Shown here one piece after another: positions 43,348 to 52,446 of a stretch of 64,000 nucleotides of DNA. Source of the DNA: an uncultured Paracoccaceae bacterium (GTDB lineage: Bacteria; Pseudomonadota; Alphaproteobacteria; Rhodobacterales; Rhodobacteraceae); the NCBI GenBank assembly GCA_947495795.1, contig CANMAI010000001.1, positions 124,001 through 188,000 of the forward strand. The letters are read 5' to 3'. Each line of letters begins with the position of its first letter. The stretch's first letter is position 1. The notes beneath the pieces were generated by a model that was not told where the DNA came from, did no database searches, and saw nothing but the letters and a program-made list of their open reading frames with translations. A program made the position numbers and the translations under genes.

Positions 43348-43617
43348 ATGTCGATTACGCCAGAGCTGAAAGAGCAGCTGATAAAAGAGTATGCGATCAA
43401 GGACGGGGACACAGGTTCCGCTGACGTTCAAATCGCCATTCTCACAAGCCGGATCACAACGCTGACCGAGCACTTCAAGAGCCACAAGAAGGATAACCAT
43501 TCCCGCCGTGGGCTTCTTAAGATGGTGGCACTGCGCCGCAAACTGCTTGATTACGTGCGCGGCCGCGATGAAGAGCGGTACAAGATGCTGATCAGCAAAC
43601 TCGGCATTCGCCGGTAA
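43348..43617 (+). CDS. rpsO: 30S ribosomal protein S15
   Basis: An 89-residue protein with the standard S15 sequence: [51 protein letters not shown] and [10 protein letters not shown]. It binds 16S rRNA in the small-subunit platform and usually represses its own translation by binding its leader. It precedes pnp, the classical gene order. Confidence 0.98.
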   Translation: MSITPELKEQLIKEYAIKDGDTGSADVQIAILTSRITTLTEHFKSHKKDNHSRRGLLKMVALRRKLLDYVRGRDEERYKMLISKLGIRR

Positions 43618-43625
43618 AAAGATTT

Positions 43626-43649
43626 CAGCGCGTCCTTCCGGGCGCGCTG
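43626..43649 (+). terminator. Hairpin downstream of rpsO
   Basis: A 10-bp stem (cagcgcgtcc / gggcgcgctg, one T-G pair) with a ttcc loop begins 9 bp after the rpsO stop and is followed by tgtcgtttt. It may be an intrinsic terminator, or the processing and RNase III site known between rpsO and pnp in other bacteria. The remaining part of the 209-bp gap carries no gene. Confidence 0.65.
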
Positions 43650-43826
43650 TGTCGTTTTGGGGGATAGTGCGGGCCCTCATGAACGCGATGATACCGCACA
43701 TATCCGAGAGGTGTGTGCCGCTGACCCTAGGCCGCACCGGGATGATGATGAAACCGGGGGTCCGGGCCAATGTGGCCTGACACAACGGCAGGATGGCCAA
43801 CGGGCGCTGCCGGAGAGGAAAACGAA

Positions 43827-45950
43827 ATGTTCAATGAAGTGAAAAAATCAATCGAGTGGGGGCATGATACGCTGACACTCGAAACGGGGAAGATTGCGCG
43901 CCAGGCCGATGCCTGTGTGGTCGCTACCTATGGCGAGACATCCGTGATGTGTGCCGTGGTGTATGAGAAGAAGCCAAAAGAGGGCTTCGATTTCTTCCCG
44001 CTTACGGTTCACTATCAGGAAAAATACTATGCGGCCGGCAAGATCCCCGGTGGTTTCTTCAAGCGTGAGGCGCGGCCCACTGAGAAGGAGACGCTGACAA
44101 GCCGGTTGATCGACCGCCCCATTCGCCCGCTTTTCGTGCCGGGCTTCAAGCACGAGACGCAGGTAATCTGTACCGTTCTTTCCCACGATCTGGAGAATGA
44201 CCCGGATGTGGTAGCTATGATTGCAGCTTCCGCCGCGCTTACCCTTTCCGGCGCACCATTCCTTGGCCCCATTGGCTGCGCGCGCGTAGGTTTCGTGGAT
44301 GGTGATTACATCCTGAACCCTGCTGTGGACGATATGCACAAGCTTCGGGAAAACCCCGAGCAACGGCTGGACCTGATCGTTGCGGGTACGAAAGACGCGG
44401 TGATGATGGTGGAATCGGAGGCCTATGAGCTTTCTGAGGCTGAGATGCTGGGTGCCGTGAAATTCGGCCATGACCAGATGCAACCCGTGATTGACATGAT
44501 CATTGACCTGGCGAGCGATGCCGCCAAGGAAGCATTTGATTTTCAGGCACCTGACTATTCCGAGCTTTATTCGAAGGTCCAGTCTCTGGGTGAGGCGGCG
44601 ATGCGCGCTGCTTTTGCGATCACCGACAAGCAGGAGCGGACGACTGCTATCTCCGCAGCGCGTGAGACAGTTAAGGAAGGCCTTTCTGAGGAAGAACTGG
44701 CAGACAAGAACCTCGGCTCTGCGATGAAAAAGCTGGAAAGCTCCGTTGTGCGCGGCGACATCCTGAAAACCGGCAAGCGGATTGATGGCCGTGATCTCTC
44801 CACGGTGCGCCCGATTGTTTCCGAAGCAGGGCTGTTGCCCCGGACGCATGGTTCCGCGCTCTTCACACGCGGTGAGACGCAGGGCTTGGTCGTCACGACG
44901 CTTGGTACGGGCGATGATGAGCAGATCATCGATGCTTTGCACGGTGAAAGCCGCTCCAATTTCATGCTCCACTACAACTTCCCTCCTTATTCCGTAGGGG
45001 AAGCGGGTCGTATGATGGGCCCGGGCCGTCGTGAGATTGGCCACGGCAAGCTGGCATGGCGCGCACTGCAGGCGGTTCTGCCGCCCGCGACGGATTTCCC
45101 CTACACGATCCGTGTCGTTTCCGAGATCACGGAATCCAACGGTTCCTCCTCCATGGCCTCCGTTTGCGGTGGTTCCTTGTCCATGATGGATGCGGGCGTG
45201 CCGTTGAAAGCACCGGTGGCCGGTGTGGCGATGGGCCTGATTCTGGAAGGTGAGGACTTTGCGGTTCTAACCGATATTCTGGGTGATGAGGATCATCTCG
45301 GCGACATGGACTTCAAGGTAGCTGGCACCGAAAACGGCATTACCTCGCTTCAGATGGACATCAAGGTGGCCGGCATAACGCCCACGATCATGGAGCAGGC
45401 GCTGGCGCAGGCCAAGGATGGGCGTCTGCACATTCTCGGCGAGATGGGCAAGGCGCTGGCCGAAGGGCGGAACGAGTTCTCGGCGCATGCCCCGCGTATC
45501 GAGACGATGACAGTGCCTTCCGACAAGATCCGTGAAGTGATCGGTTCGGGTGGTAAGGTGATCCGCGAGATCGTGGAAGTCTCCGGTGCCAAGGTCGATA
45601 TCAACGACGACGGTGTGATCAAGATTGCTTCACCCAACGCGGAAGCCATCGAGAAAGCCCGCGGCATGATCCACGCCATCGTGGCAGAGCCGGAAGTGGG
45701 CGCGATCTACACTGGCAAGGTTGTGAAGATAATGGATTTCGGCGCTTTCGTGAACTTCTTCGGCAAACGCGACGGGCTGGTGCATGTGAGCCAGATGTCC
45801 AATGAGCGTGTGGGCCACCCGAAAGACCTGATCCAGGAAGGCCAGGACGTGAAAGTGAAGCTGATGGGCTTTGATGACCGCGGCAAGGTGCGGCTTTCCA
45901 TGAAAGTTGTCGATCAGACAACTGGCGAAGAGATCAAGGAAGAGGCGTAA
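43827..45950 (+). CDS. pnp: Polyribonucleotide nucleotidyltransferase (PNPase)
   Basis: A 707-residue exoribonuclease. Two RNase PH domains surround a helical linker, with the catalytic region at [19 protein letters not shown] domain ([17 protein letters not shown]) and S1 domain ([18 protein letters not shown] and HVSQM) follow. GAGAGGAAA lies upstream of ATG 43827 ([12 protein letters not shown]). It degrades RNA 3' to 5' with phosphate and is part of the degradosome. A strong terminator follows at 45972. Confidence 0.98.
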   Translation: MFNEVKKSIEWGHDTLTLETGKIARQADACVVATYGETSVMCAVVYEKKPKEGFDFFPLTVHYQEKYYAAGKIPGGFFKREARPTEKETLTSRLIDRPIRPLFVPGFKHETQVICTVLSHDLENDPDVVAMIAASAALTLSGAPFLGPIGCARVGFVDGDYILNPAVDDMHKLRENPEQRLDLIVAGTKDAVMMVESEAYELSEAEMLGAVKFGHDQMQPVIDMIIDLASDAAKEAFDFQAPDYSELYSKVQSLGEAAMRAAFAITDKQERTTAISAARETVKEGLSEEELADKNLGSAMKKLESSVVRGDILKTGKRIDGRDLSTVRPIVSEAGLLPRTHGSALFTRGETQGLVVTTLGTGDDEQIIDALHGESRSNFMLHYNFPPYSVGEAGRMMGPGRREIGHGKLAWRALQAVLPPATDFPYTIRVVSEITESNGSSSMASVCGGSLSMMDAGVPLKAPVAGVAMGLILEGEDFAVLTDILGDEDHLGDMDFKVAGTENGITSLQMDIKVAGITPTIMEQALAQAKDGRLHILGEMGKALAEGRNEFSAHAPRIETMTVPSDKIREVIGSGGKVIREIVEVSGAKVDINDDGVIKIASPNAEAIEKARGMIHAIVAEPEVGAIYTGKVVKIMDFGAFVNFFGKRDGLVHVSQMSNERVGHPKDLIQEGQDVKVKLMGFDDRGKVRLSMKVVDQTTGEEIKEEA

Positions 45951-45971
45951 GCCCTTTTAGCATCAAGAAAG

Positions 45972-46005
45972 AACGCCCCGCAGTTTTGCTGTGGGGCGTT
46001 TTTTT
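45972..46005 (+). terminator. Strong intrinsic terminator after pnp
   Basis: A 12-bp stem, aacgccccgcag with ctgtggggcgtt (one G-T pair), and a 5-base loop, followed by an unbroken run of T residues at 46001-46005 (seven T counting the stem). A textbook rho-independent terminator 22 bp after the pnp stop. Confidence 0.9.
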
Positions 46006-46073
46006 ATCTGTGAACTCGTTTGCGCAGACAGGGGTAAGCCGCTAGAACCAAAGCACTTCAAAGGCGAGGGGCT

Positions 46074-46973
46074 ATGCGGATCGGATTTGACTATGGCGGC
46101 ACGAAGATAGCCGCGATCGCGCTGGGGCCGGATGGCGAAACGCTGGCCAAAGGGCGGGTGCCGACGCCGCGCCATGATTATGAGGGCGGGCTGGAGGCGA
46201 TTGCCGGGCTGATGGCCACGTTGGAGGCGGAAACCGGGCAGAGGGCGGATACAGTGGGTATCGGTGTGCCGGGTGCGGTGGACCGCGATACGGGTTTTGT
46301 TTCCATGGGAAACTCGATTTGGCTGCATGGGAAAGATCTGCGCGGCGATCTGGGCCGCGTGCTGGACAGGCAGGTTGCGGTTGCCAATGACGCTAACTGC
46401 TTTGCTCTTTCAGAGGCAGTGGACGGTGCAGGTGCAGGTGCGGCTGTGGTGTTTGGCGTGATCCTTGGAACGGGTGTGGGCGGCGGGATTGTTGTGGGCG
46501 GCCAGCTTGTGGAGGGTATCAATGCAATCGGGGGCGAGTGGGGGCACATTCCCCTGCCGATGCCGATGGATGACGAGCGACCTGGGCCGCTTTGCAGCTG
46601 CGGCGTGCCCGGGCATACGGAAGCGTGGCTTTCAGGCCCAAGCCTTGCAGCCGACCATGTGCGGCGGGGTGGGGCTGAGCTGACAGCGCCTGAGGTTGTG
46701 GAACTGGCGGCTGGCGGCGATGGCCTGGCCGGAGAGACCTTGCGGCGGTTTGAGGACCGCCTTGCGCGATCCCTTGCCACTATCATCAATTTCCTTGATC
46801 CAGATGTGATCGTACTCGGCGGTGGGCTTTCGAATGTGGCCCGGTTCTATGAGACGGTTCCTCCGCTGATAAAGCCACATGTTTTTGGAGATAAGTTTAG
46901 AACGCGGCTTGTGCAAAACATGCATGGTGACAGCTCCGGCGTGCGCGGTGCGGCCTGGCTGGAGCAGCGGTAA
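46074..46973 (+). CDS. ROK-family sugar kinase (fructokinase / N-acetylglucosamine kinase-like)
   Basis: A 299-residue ROK kinase: ATP site FDYGGTKIAAIAL, catalytic Asp106 in ANDANCFALSEA, and GEWGHIPLP. The zinc motif is C174-S-C-G-V-P-G-H181-T-E, with histidine in place of the usual third cysteine, which could still bind zinc through His158 and His181. It phosphorylates a hexose or amino sugar in the cytoplasm. The agl alpha-glucoside genes 3 kb away would supply free glucose, so glucokinase or fructokinase activity is plausible. Confidence 0.9.
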   Translation: MRIGFDYGGTKIAAIALGPDGETLAKGRVPTPRHDYEGGLEAIAGLMATLEAETGQRADTVGIGVPGAVDRDTGFVSMGNSIWLHGKDLRGDLGRVLDRQVAVANDANCFALSEAVDGAGAGAAVVFGVILGTGVGGGIVVGGQLVEGINAIGGEWGHIPLPMPMDDERPGPLCSCGVPGHTEAWLSGPSLAADHVRRGGAELTAPEVVELAAGGDGLAGETLRRFEDRLARSLATIINFLDPDVIVLGGGLSNVARFYETVPPLIKPHVFGDKFRTRLVQNMHGDSSGVRGAAWLEQR

Positions 46974-46979
46974 AGCCTT

Positions 46980-47004
46980 GCGGTAGGGTGGGTGTTAACC
47001 CACC
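46980..47004. repeat. REP-like palindrome, copy 2
   Basis: gcggtagggtgggt-gtta-acccaccgc: a 7-bp perfect dyad (ggtgggt/acccacc), 7 bp after the ROK kinase stop and just upstream of the convergent SGNH gene end. It matches the reverse complement of 3169-3196 across arms and flanks. Confidence 0.55.
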
Positions 47005-47024
47005 GCAGATCAACAGGCGTTCGT

Positions 47025-47753
47025 TCAGCCATGGCTGTCTGCGCATCCCGGCCAATCTTCGGCAATGCTCTCTGCAATGAGCGCCGCCCATTCAGCATAG
47101 ACTTTCGGGCCCGGGTGGTAGCCGTCTTCGGCCATTTCATCGACGTCCACCTTGAAGGCAAGCTGCACGTAGCGCGTGCGTGGATGAGCATCAGCAAAGA
47201 GCTTGATATGTCTGTCGAAGCGTCTGGCCTGCCTTCCCAACACCCAGCGTAGAGGATGCGGGAGAAGCGGAAAGTGGCCCACCGGCGGCAGGCCCGAAAT
47301 GTAGATGAGCTTAGCCGCATGCTGTGTAATCAGAAGATCGGTGAGGGCCTTTTGACGGGAGAGCCAGGCCCGCAGAGAGACAGCCCGCGTGATGTCATTC
47401 ACGCCGAGCGCTGTGACGATGATATCGAAAGGTTCGGGGTTTTCCTTGCGGAGGATTTCCAGTGTTGAGGCGGTTGTCGCACCGGTTCTGGCGATGAGCT
47501 TGCAGCGAACCTCGTGGCTTTCTGAGAGCCGCGCGACAAGCTGGCCAAAGAGCGCATCGCTCTGCGTTTCTACGCCTACGCCAGCGGCCGAGCTGTCACC
47601 TACGACAAGAAGGCGTATGGGTGCGCCTTTGCCGGACACCCCACTGCGGAGGCCACTTGCTTCCGGCAATTTGAGAGCCTTTTTTCGGACGTTCACGGCC
47701 TGGTAGGCAAGGACCGGCAGAAAGAGCGTGCGGGCTGTGATATCCAGGAACAT
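47025..47753 (-). CDS. SGNH/GDSL-family hydrolase
   Basis: A 242-residue esterase-like protein. Block I is LLVVGDSSAAGVGVE with the nucleophile serine, block III-type GVND in ALGVNDITRAV, and the C-terminal DGYHPGPKVYAEWA carries the catalytic Asp/His. A short hydrophobic N-terminus (LDITARTLFLPVLAYQA) could anchor it in the membrane. It hydrolyses an unknown ester. It is 6 bp from the pseudouridine synthase gene on the same strand. Confidence 0.9.
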   Translation of the reverse strand: MFLDITARTLFLPVLAYQAVNVRKKALKLPEASGLRSGVSGKGAPIRLLVVGDSSAAGVGVETQSDALFGQLVARLSESHEVRCKLIARTGATTASTLEILRKENPEPFDIIVTALGVNDITRAVSLRAWLSRQKALTDLLITQHAAKLIYISGLPPVGHFPLLPHPLRWVLGRQARRFDRHIKLFADAHPRTRYVQLAFKVDVDEMAEDGYHPGPKVYAEWAALIAESIAEDWPGCADSHG

Positions 47754-47759
47754 GTGGGG

Positions 47760-48428
47760 CTAGAACGGTGTGGGAGCTTCGAAATGCACGGTGGCACCGC
47801 CATCGGGATGGCGAAACGAGAGTGATTGTGCGTGGAGCTGGAGACGGGAGGCTGCGCTCAGGGCTTCCGGGTTCGCGTAGAAGCGATCGCCTAAAATCGG
47901 GTGGCCAAGCTCGCGCATGTGGAGGCGGAGCTGATGGCTGCGGCCAGTCTGCGGGGTAAGGAGGACGCGGGTGGCCTTGGGCTCACGCTCCAGCACCTGC
48001 CAGTGGGTTTGGGAAGGCTTTCCTGTCTCGTGGCAGATCATTTGCAGGGGGCGGTTGGGCCAGTCTGATGTGATTGGCAGATCAATCTCGCCTTCATCCG
48101 CTTCCGGATGGCCGTGGACACGTGCGATGTAGGTTTTGCTCACCTGCCGACGCTCGAACTGCCAGTTGAGATGGCGCTGCGCGAGTTTGGTCCGGGCGAA
48201 GATCATGATACCGGAAGTGGCCATATCGAGACGGTGGATAAGGAGAATTTCGGGATATTTTGCGCGGAGCCGGGCCTCCAGACAATCCTCCAGGCCCTCG
48301 TTCTTCCCCGGGACGGAGAGGAGCCCGGAGGGTTTGTTGACGAGGACGATTGAAGCATCCTTATGGACGATGTCCAGCGCATCGGCCGGCGGTGAATAGG
48401 CCATGCCTGTCGGAAGCGTGCCGTGCAT
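47760..48428 (-). CDS. RluA-family RNA pseudouridine synthase
   Basis: A 222-residue enzyme with the catalytic motif HRLDMATSG (Asp68), VNKPSGLLSVPGK, and RTGRSHQLRLH as QTGRSHQLRLHM. It lacks an S4 domain. The start at 48428 overlaps the pgl stop by 4 bp (ATGA); a longer frame upstream is antisense to nothing real and spurious. Members of this size (RluA-like) modify 23S rRNA or tRNA uridines; the exact target is not deducible. Confidence 0.92.
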   Translation of the reverse strand: MHGTLPTGMAYSPPADALDIVHKDASIVLVNKPSGLLSVPGKNEGLEDCLEARLRAKYPEILLIHRLDMATSGIMIFARTKLAQRHLNWQFERRQVSKTYIARVHGHPEADEGEIDLPITSDWPNRPLQMICHETGKPSQTHWQVLEREPKATRVLLTPQTGRSHQLRLHMRELGHPILGDRFYANPEALSAASRLQLHAQSLSFRHPDGGATVHFEAPTPF

Positions 48429-49117
48429 CAGTCTGCGTAATGGACGGTGACGGCGGACGGAGCATTCAGAATTGCACGGATCGGAGCTGCCGCCTCGGAA
48501 CCTTCCTGCATGGCCGTTTCGAGCGCCTGTTTCTTGCCTTCGCCGGTAATCAGGATGTGGAGCGTGCCTGCGGCGCGCAGGACCGGTGCGCTGAGAGTAA
48601 GGCGCGGCTCTGGCGCACCGGGAGCGCGCATGGGAATGAGAGGTGCAGCCGTCGGCGAAAGCGCTTCCTCCAGGCGGTCTGCGCCGGGGAAGATGCTTGC
48701 TGTGTGCATGTCTTCCCCCATACCGAGGACACAGACATCCAGGGGCAAATTTGGTTGCAGACCCGCGGTGAGATGTGCGAGCATATCTTCGGCCTGCTCC
48801 GCTTCCTTGTAGAAAGGCACGAGAGTAGCCGACTTGGCGTTGTTTTGCAGGAGCGTTTCGCGCAGGAGGCGAGTGTTGGAGCGATCCGATGTTTCGGGCA
48901 CAAAGCGCTCGTCGGTAAGCATGACGGCGACCTTGGGCCACTCGATATGCGTGAGCGAGAGGGCTGTGAGAAAGGGGCCGGGCGTTGTGCCCCCGGGAAC
49001 GGCCAGCGTGGCGCGGCCTTTGGCAACAATCGCATCACCGAGCTCGCGCGCAACGATCTCGGCCAGATCGAGGGCGAGATCTTCGCGAGACTGGTAGTGG
49101 AGAATACTTGGGATCAT
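48428..49117 (-). CDS. pgl: 6-phosphogluconolactonase
   Basis: A 229-residue NagB-fold protein with LAVPGGTTPGPFL, VMLTDERFVP, SNTRLLRETL and GMGEDMHTASIFPG, matching DevB/Pgl. It hydrolyses 6-phosphogluconolactone to 6-phosphogluconate in the Entner-Doudoroff and pentose phosphate routes. The usual zwf and pgi partners are not adjacent; it instead begins a pgl-rluA-SGNH string. The nearby agl genes deliver glucose to this pathway. Confidence 0.95.
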   Translation of the reverse strand: MIPSILHYQSREDLALDLAEIVARELGDAIVAKGRATLAVPGGTTPGPFLTALSLTHIEWPKVAVMLTDERFVPETSDRSNTRLLRETLLQNNAKSATLVPFYKEAEQAEDMLAHLTAGLQPNLPLDVCVLGMGEDMHTASIFPGADRLEEALSPTAAPLIPMRAPGAPEPRLTLSAPVLRAAGTLHILITGEGKKQALETAMQEGSEAAAPIRAILNAPSAVTVHYAD

Positions 49118-49232
49118 GATGGGACCGTAGAGAGGAATTCGGGAGATTTGAACCGGAATATCTCTTCCGCGAAGGTTCGCACGGAGTGCAAAACAACATT
49201 CCTGCTGTGGTCAGCTACCCTTGGCCATAGCT

Positions 49233-49490
49233 TTAGTCGCTGTCTTTGCCTCTGGGCCACTTCACAGACGCCAAGGTCAGCAATGCCGCAGCTATTGCCC
49301 AAATCCCGAGAGGTCCACCCAGCAGAGTTCGCTCTCCCATGAGTACGGCGGCGAAAGACGAGATTGTCAGTATCGCCGGGAGCCACATCAGCCAGAATAA
49401 CTGTTTGGGAAACCCGGCGCGGCGAAAGACAAACGGAATGCAAACCGCGCTGAGTATGACAGGCGCAAAGAACCAGATGTTTTGTAGCAT
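49233..49490 (-). CDS. Small membrane protein of unknown function
   Basis: An 85-residue, three-helix hydrophobic protein (WFFAPVILSAVCIPFVF; LFWLMWLPAILTISSFAAVLM; LLGGPLGIWAIAAALLTLASV). Start 49490 has no strong ribosome-binding site, and a longer form to 49589 is possible. No family recognised. About 185 bp on either side carry no gene; the sequence composition is like that of a real gene. Confidence 0.55.
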   Translation of the reverse strand: MLQNIWFFAPVILSAVCIPFVFRRAGFPKQLFWLMWLPAILTISSFAAVLMGERTLLGGPLGIWAIAAALLTLASVKWPRGKDSD

Positions 49491-49674
49491 GGCGTTGTAC
49501 TCCCATTTGGGTTTCGAACCACATTGCAACGTATGCACCTTCTGCGGAAGCCTGTGCCCTGGCCATGTTGAGGTGCCCGGCACAGGCACCCGTTTCTAGG
49601 CCCCAACCTCGCCCTTCACAAGTTCTGATCGCGCGCACGGCCCGCCATGCCTCGGCCCGGCCCGGCTTGTTGAT

Positions 49675-50766
49675 CTAACGGTAGAGAAACGAAATTCCGT
49701 TCGCATCAAAGAGATGCAGCTTATCGGGAGCAGCTGTCAGGCGCACTGTCTGACCTTTGGTGAAGCTCTGGATGCCGGGAATTTTGGCCACAACACTTTC
49801 GTCTCCGCCCTGGGCATCAAAATAGAGGACCGTTGTCTCACCAAGGGCTTCGACGATTTTGACCTGACCTTCATAAGCGAAATCGCTGCCTTCGGTTATG
49901 ACGAAATCTTCCGGGCGGATGCCAAGGCTGATTTTCTGGCCTTTGTCGGCATCTGTGGAGGCAATGGGCACTGTAAGACGTCCACCCTCAGTGGTGTTGA
50001 CGACGGTTTGGGCCCCAGTCTCTACCGCTTCACCGGCGAGGATATTCATAGCTGGTGAGCCGATGAAGCGGGCGGTGAAGATGTTGCGGGGGCGCTCATA
50101 AAGCTCCAGCGGGCTGCCCACCTGCTCGATATCGCCGCCGTGGAGTACGACGATGCGGCTTGCGAGCGTCATCGCCTCTACCTGATCGTGGGTGACGTAG
50201 ATCATCGTGCTTTCGGGCATGGACTCCTTGAGCTGCGCTATCTCGATGCGGGTGGCAACGCGAAGGGCGGCATCGAGATTTGAGAGGGGCTCATCAAAGA
50301 GGAAAACTTTTGGATCCCGCACAATAGAGCGCCCGATTGCGACGCGCTGACGCTGGCCACCGGAAAGGGCTTTGGGGAGCCGGTCGAGATACTGATCAAG
50401 CTGGAGGATGCGGGCGGCATTCTCGATGGCGGCATCAATCTCTGACGCGGGCTTCTTCGCGATTTTCATCCCGAAGGCCATGTTTTCGCGCACCGTCATG
50501 TGGGGGTAGAGCGCATAGGTCTGAAACACCATCGCGATGCCGCGCTGGGCGGGTGGTGTCTCGTTCATGCGGACGCCATCGATCTGCAACTCGCCGCCGG
50601 TAATTTTTTCCAGCCCTGCGATCATCCGGAGCAGCGTGGACTTGCCGCAGCCAGAGGGGCCGACGAAGACGATGAGTTCGCCCTGATCTATGGAGAGGTT
50701 GATATTTCGCAGCACCTCCACTTCACCATAGGATTTGCTGACCTGTGTGAGTTCTACGGATGCCAT
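49675..50766 (-). CDS. aglK: Alpha-glucoside ABC transporter ATP-binding protein
   Basis: A 363-residue ATPase of the MalK/UgpC group: Walker A GPSGCGKSTLLRM, Q-loop FQTYALYPHMTV, signature LSGGQRQRVAIGRS, Walker B VFLFDEPLSNLDA, H-loop THDQVEAM, and a C-terminal TOBE regulatory domain. GGGAGGGAAC precedes ATG 50766. It powers uptake with AglF/AglG and closes the operon 27 bp after aglA. Assignment to alpha-glucosides follows from the neighbours. Confidence 0.93.
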   Translation of the reverse strand: MASVELTQVSKSYGEVEVLRNINLSIDQGELIVFVGPSGCGKSTLLRMIAGLEKITGGELQIDGVRMNETPPAQRGIAMVFQTYALYPHMTVRENMAFGMKIAKKPASEIDAAIENAARILQLDQYLDRLPKALSGGQRQRVAIGRSIVRDPKVFLFDEPLSNLDAALRVATRIEIAQLKESMPESTMIYVTHDQVEAMTLASRIVVLHGGDIEQVGSPLELYERPRNIFTARFIGSPAMNILAGEAVETGAQTVVNTTEGGRLTVPIASTDADKGQKISLGIRPEDFVITEGSDFAYEGQVKIVEALGETTVLYFDAQGGDESVVAKIPGIQSFTKGQTVRLTAAPDKLHLFDANGISFLYR

Positions 50767-50793
50767 TTTTGTTCCCTCCCCTTATTTTTCTTA

Positions 50794-52446
50794 TCAGTTT
50801 TCGGCAAAGAATGCCTGATGTGGCGGCAGCGTTATCACGCCTTCCTGCCGTTCGGCTGTAAAACCGAGGCCTACGATTTCCGCCCAATCGTTGCTTGGCA
50901 GACGGGCGATTTGTGTGGTTGCGCTCAGGTTGAAGGCGCAAAAAATCGCGGCCTCTCCTTCCATGTTGCGGGTGAACGTGAGGACGTCATCGGAGGCGTC
51001 CAGCAATGTGAGCGTGCCTTTGGCCAGCACTTTGCGCATGCGGCGGAAGGCTATGAGATTACGGTAGAAGTTTAGCGTGCTATCCTCATCCGCCTCCTGC
51101 GCGGTGACTGACCGGGCGAGATGCTCCATCGCAACCGGAAGCCATGGTTTGGCATCCGAGAAGCCACCATTGGGGCCATCCGAAGACCACGGCATGGGCG
51201 TGCGGCAACCATCGCGACCTTTGTATTTGGGCCAGAACTGCTTGCCGTAAGGGTCTTGCAGTTCCTCGAAGCTGACATACGCCTCTGTAAGGCCAAGCTC
51301 TTCACCCTGATAGAGGCAGACCGAGCCGCGCAGGGCCATGATAAGCGCGAGGTGGAGGCGGATTTCGGTTTCGCTGAGATTCCAGCGGCTGGCGTGGCGC
51401 ATAACGTCGTGATTGGAGAACGCCCAGCAGGACCAGCTTTCGGCGGCAATCTGTGCAAAATCCCGAAGGACCTTGGCGGTGCGCGTACCTGTGATCGGGT
51501 TTGGTGCCAGGAAATCGAAGGAATAGCACATATGCATGCGCTTATTGCCTTCGGTGTACTGGCCCATGATCTCAAGCCCGTATTGCGCGTCCCCCACTTC
51601 ACCAACGGCAGCAATATCTTCGTACTCGTTCATGAGGCTTCGGAAGCGCTCAAGGAAGGCGAGGTTCTCAGGCTGGTTCTTATCGTAAAGGTGATCCTGG
51701 AAATTGTAGGGATTCACCTCGGGCGCGATGGTGGCGTTGCGGTCCTCGGGCGCGAGGGGCGGATTGTCGCGGAGTTTTGCATCGTGGATGTAGAAATTTA
51801 TGGTGTCGAGCCGGAAACCATCGACGCCGCGATCGAGCCAGAAGCGGGCGACATCGAGAAGCGCATCCTGCACCTCCGGCTCGTGGAAGTTGAGATCAGG
51901 CTGGGAGGTGAGGAAGTTGTGGAGGTAGTATTGGCCACGCTCCCCATCCCATTGCCACGCTGACCCACCAAAAATCGAGAGCCAGTTGTTGGGCGGATTG
52001 CCATCCGGTTTGGCATCCGCCCAGACGTACCAGTTGGATTTGGGATTATCGCGGCTGGAGCGGCTCTCCTTGAACCACTCATGCTGATCGGAGGTGTGGC
52101 TGAGCACAAGATCGATCATCACGCGAAGGCCCAGCTCATGCGCGCGCTGGATCAGGGCGTCGAAGTCTCCCAGAGTGCCGAACATCGGATCGACGTCGCG
52201 GTAATTGGAAACATCGTACCCGAAATCGAGCATGGGCGAGGTGAAGAACGGACTGATCCAGATGGCATCCACCCCAAGGCTCGCTACATAGGGCAAGCGG
52301 TGGATGATGCCCGCAAGATCGCCGATGCCGTCTCCGTTGCTGTCCTGATAGGAGCGCGGGTAAATCTGGTAGATAACTGCCCCTCGCCACCAATCGGGAT
52401 CGGGGAGAAGGGCGCTTGCCTGACCAATGGGAAGGGCGAGGTTCAT
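50794..52446 (-). CDS. aglA: Alpha-glucosidase (GH13)
   Basis: A 550-residue cytoplasmic GH13 enzyme: WWRGAVIYQIYPRSYQDSNGDGIGDLAGI start, the nucleophile in GVDGFRLDTIN, acid/base Glu in AAVGEVGDAQYG, and FSNHDVMRH. It splits maltose, sucrose-type or other alpha-glucosides after import. Start codon overlaps the aglG stop (ATGA). Gene order aglE-F-G-A-K equals that known from Sinorhizobium meliloti. Confidence 0.94.
   Translation of the reverse strand: MNLALPIGQASALLPDPDWWRGAVIYQIYPRSYQDSNGDGIGDLAGIIHRLPYVASLGVDAIWISPFFTSPMLDFGYDVSNYRDVDPMFGTLGDFDALIQRAHELGLRVMIDLVLSHTSDQHEWFKESRSSRDNPKSNWYVWADAKPDGNPPNNWLSIFGGSAWQWDGERGQYYLHNFLTSQPDLNFHEPEVQDALLDVARFWLDRGVDGFRLDTINFYIHDAKLRDNPPLAPEDRNATIAPEVNPYNFQDHLYDKNQPENLAFLERFRSLMNEYEDIAAVGEVGDAQYGLEIMGQYTEGNKRMHMCYSFDFLAPNPITGTRTAKVLRDFAQIAAESWSCWAFSNHDVMRHASRWNLSETEIRLHLALIMALRGSVCLYQGEELGLTEAYVSFEELQDPYGKQFWPKYKGRDGCRTPMPWSSDGPNGGFSDAKPWLPVAMEHLARSVTAQEADEDSTLNFYRNLIAFRRMRKVLAKGTLTLLDASDDVLTFTRNMEGEAAIFCAFNLSATTQIARLPSNDWAEIVGLGFTAERQEGVITLPPHQAFFAEN

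Noticed and set aside
48429-48941. N-terminal extension of the pseudouridine synthase
   Set aside because: It is antisense-frame overlap with pgl; the true start at 48428 has the ATGA overlap and normal size.
49131-49200. tRNA-like pattern on the minus strand (AGGAAT...ATTCCT acceptor-like arms and a GGTTCAAATC loop)
   Set aside because: No D-arm or anticodon arm, and the T-stem does not pair.
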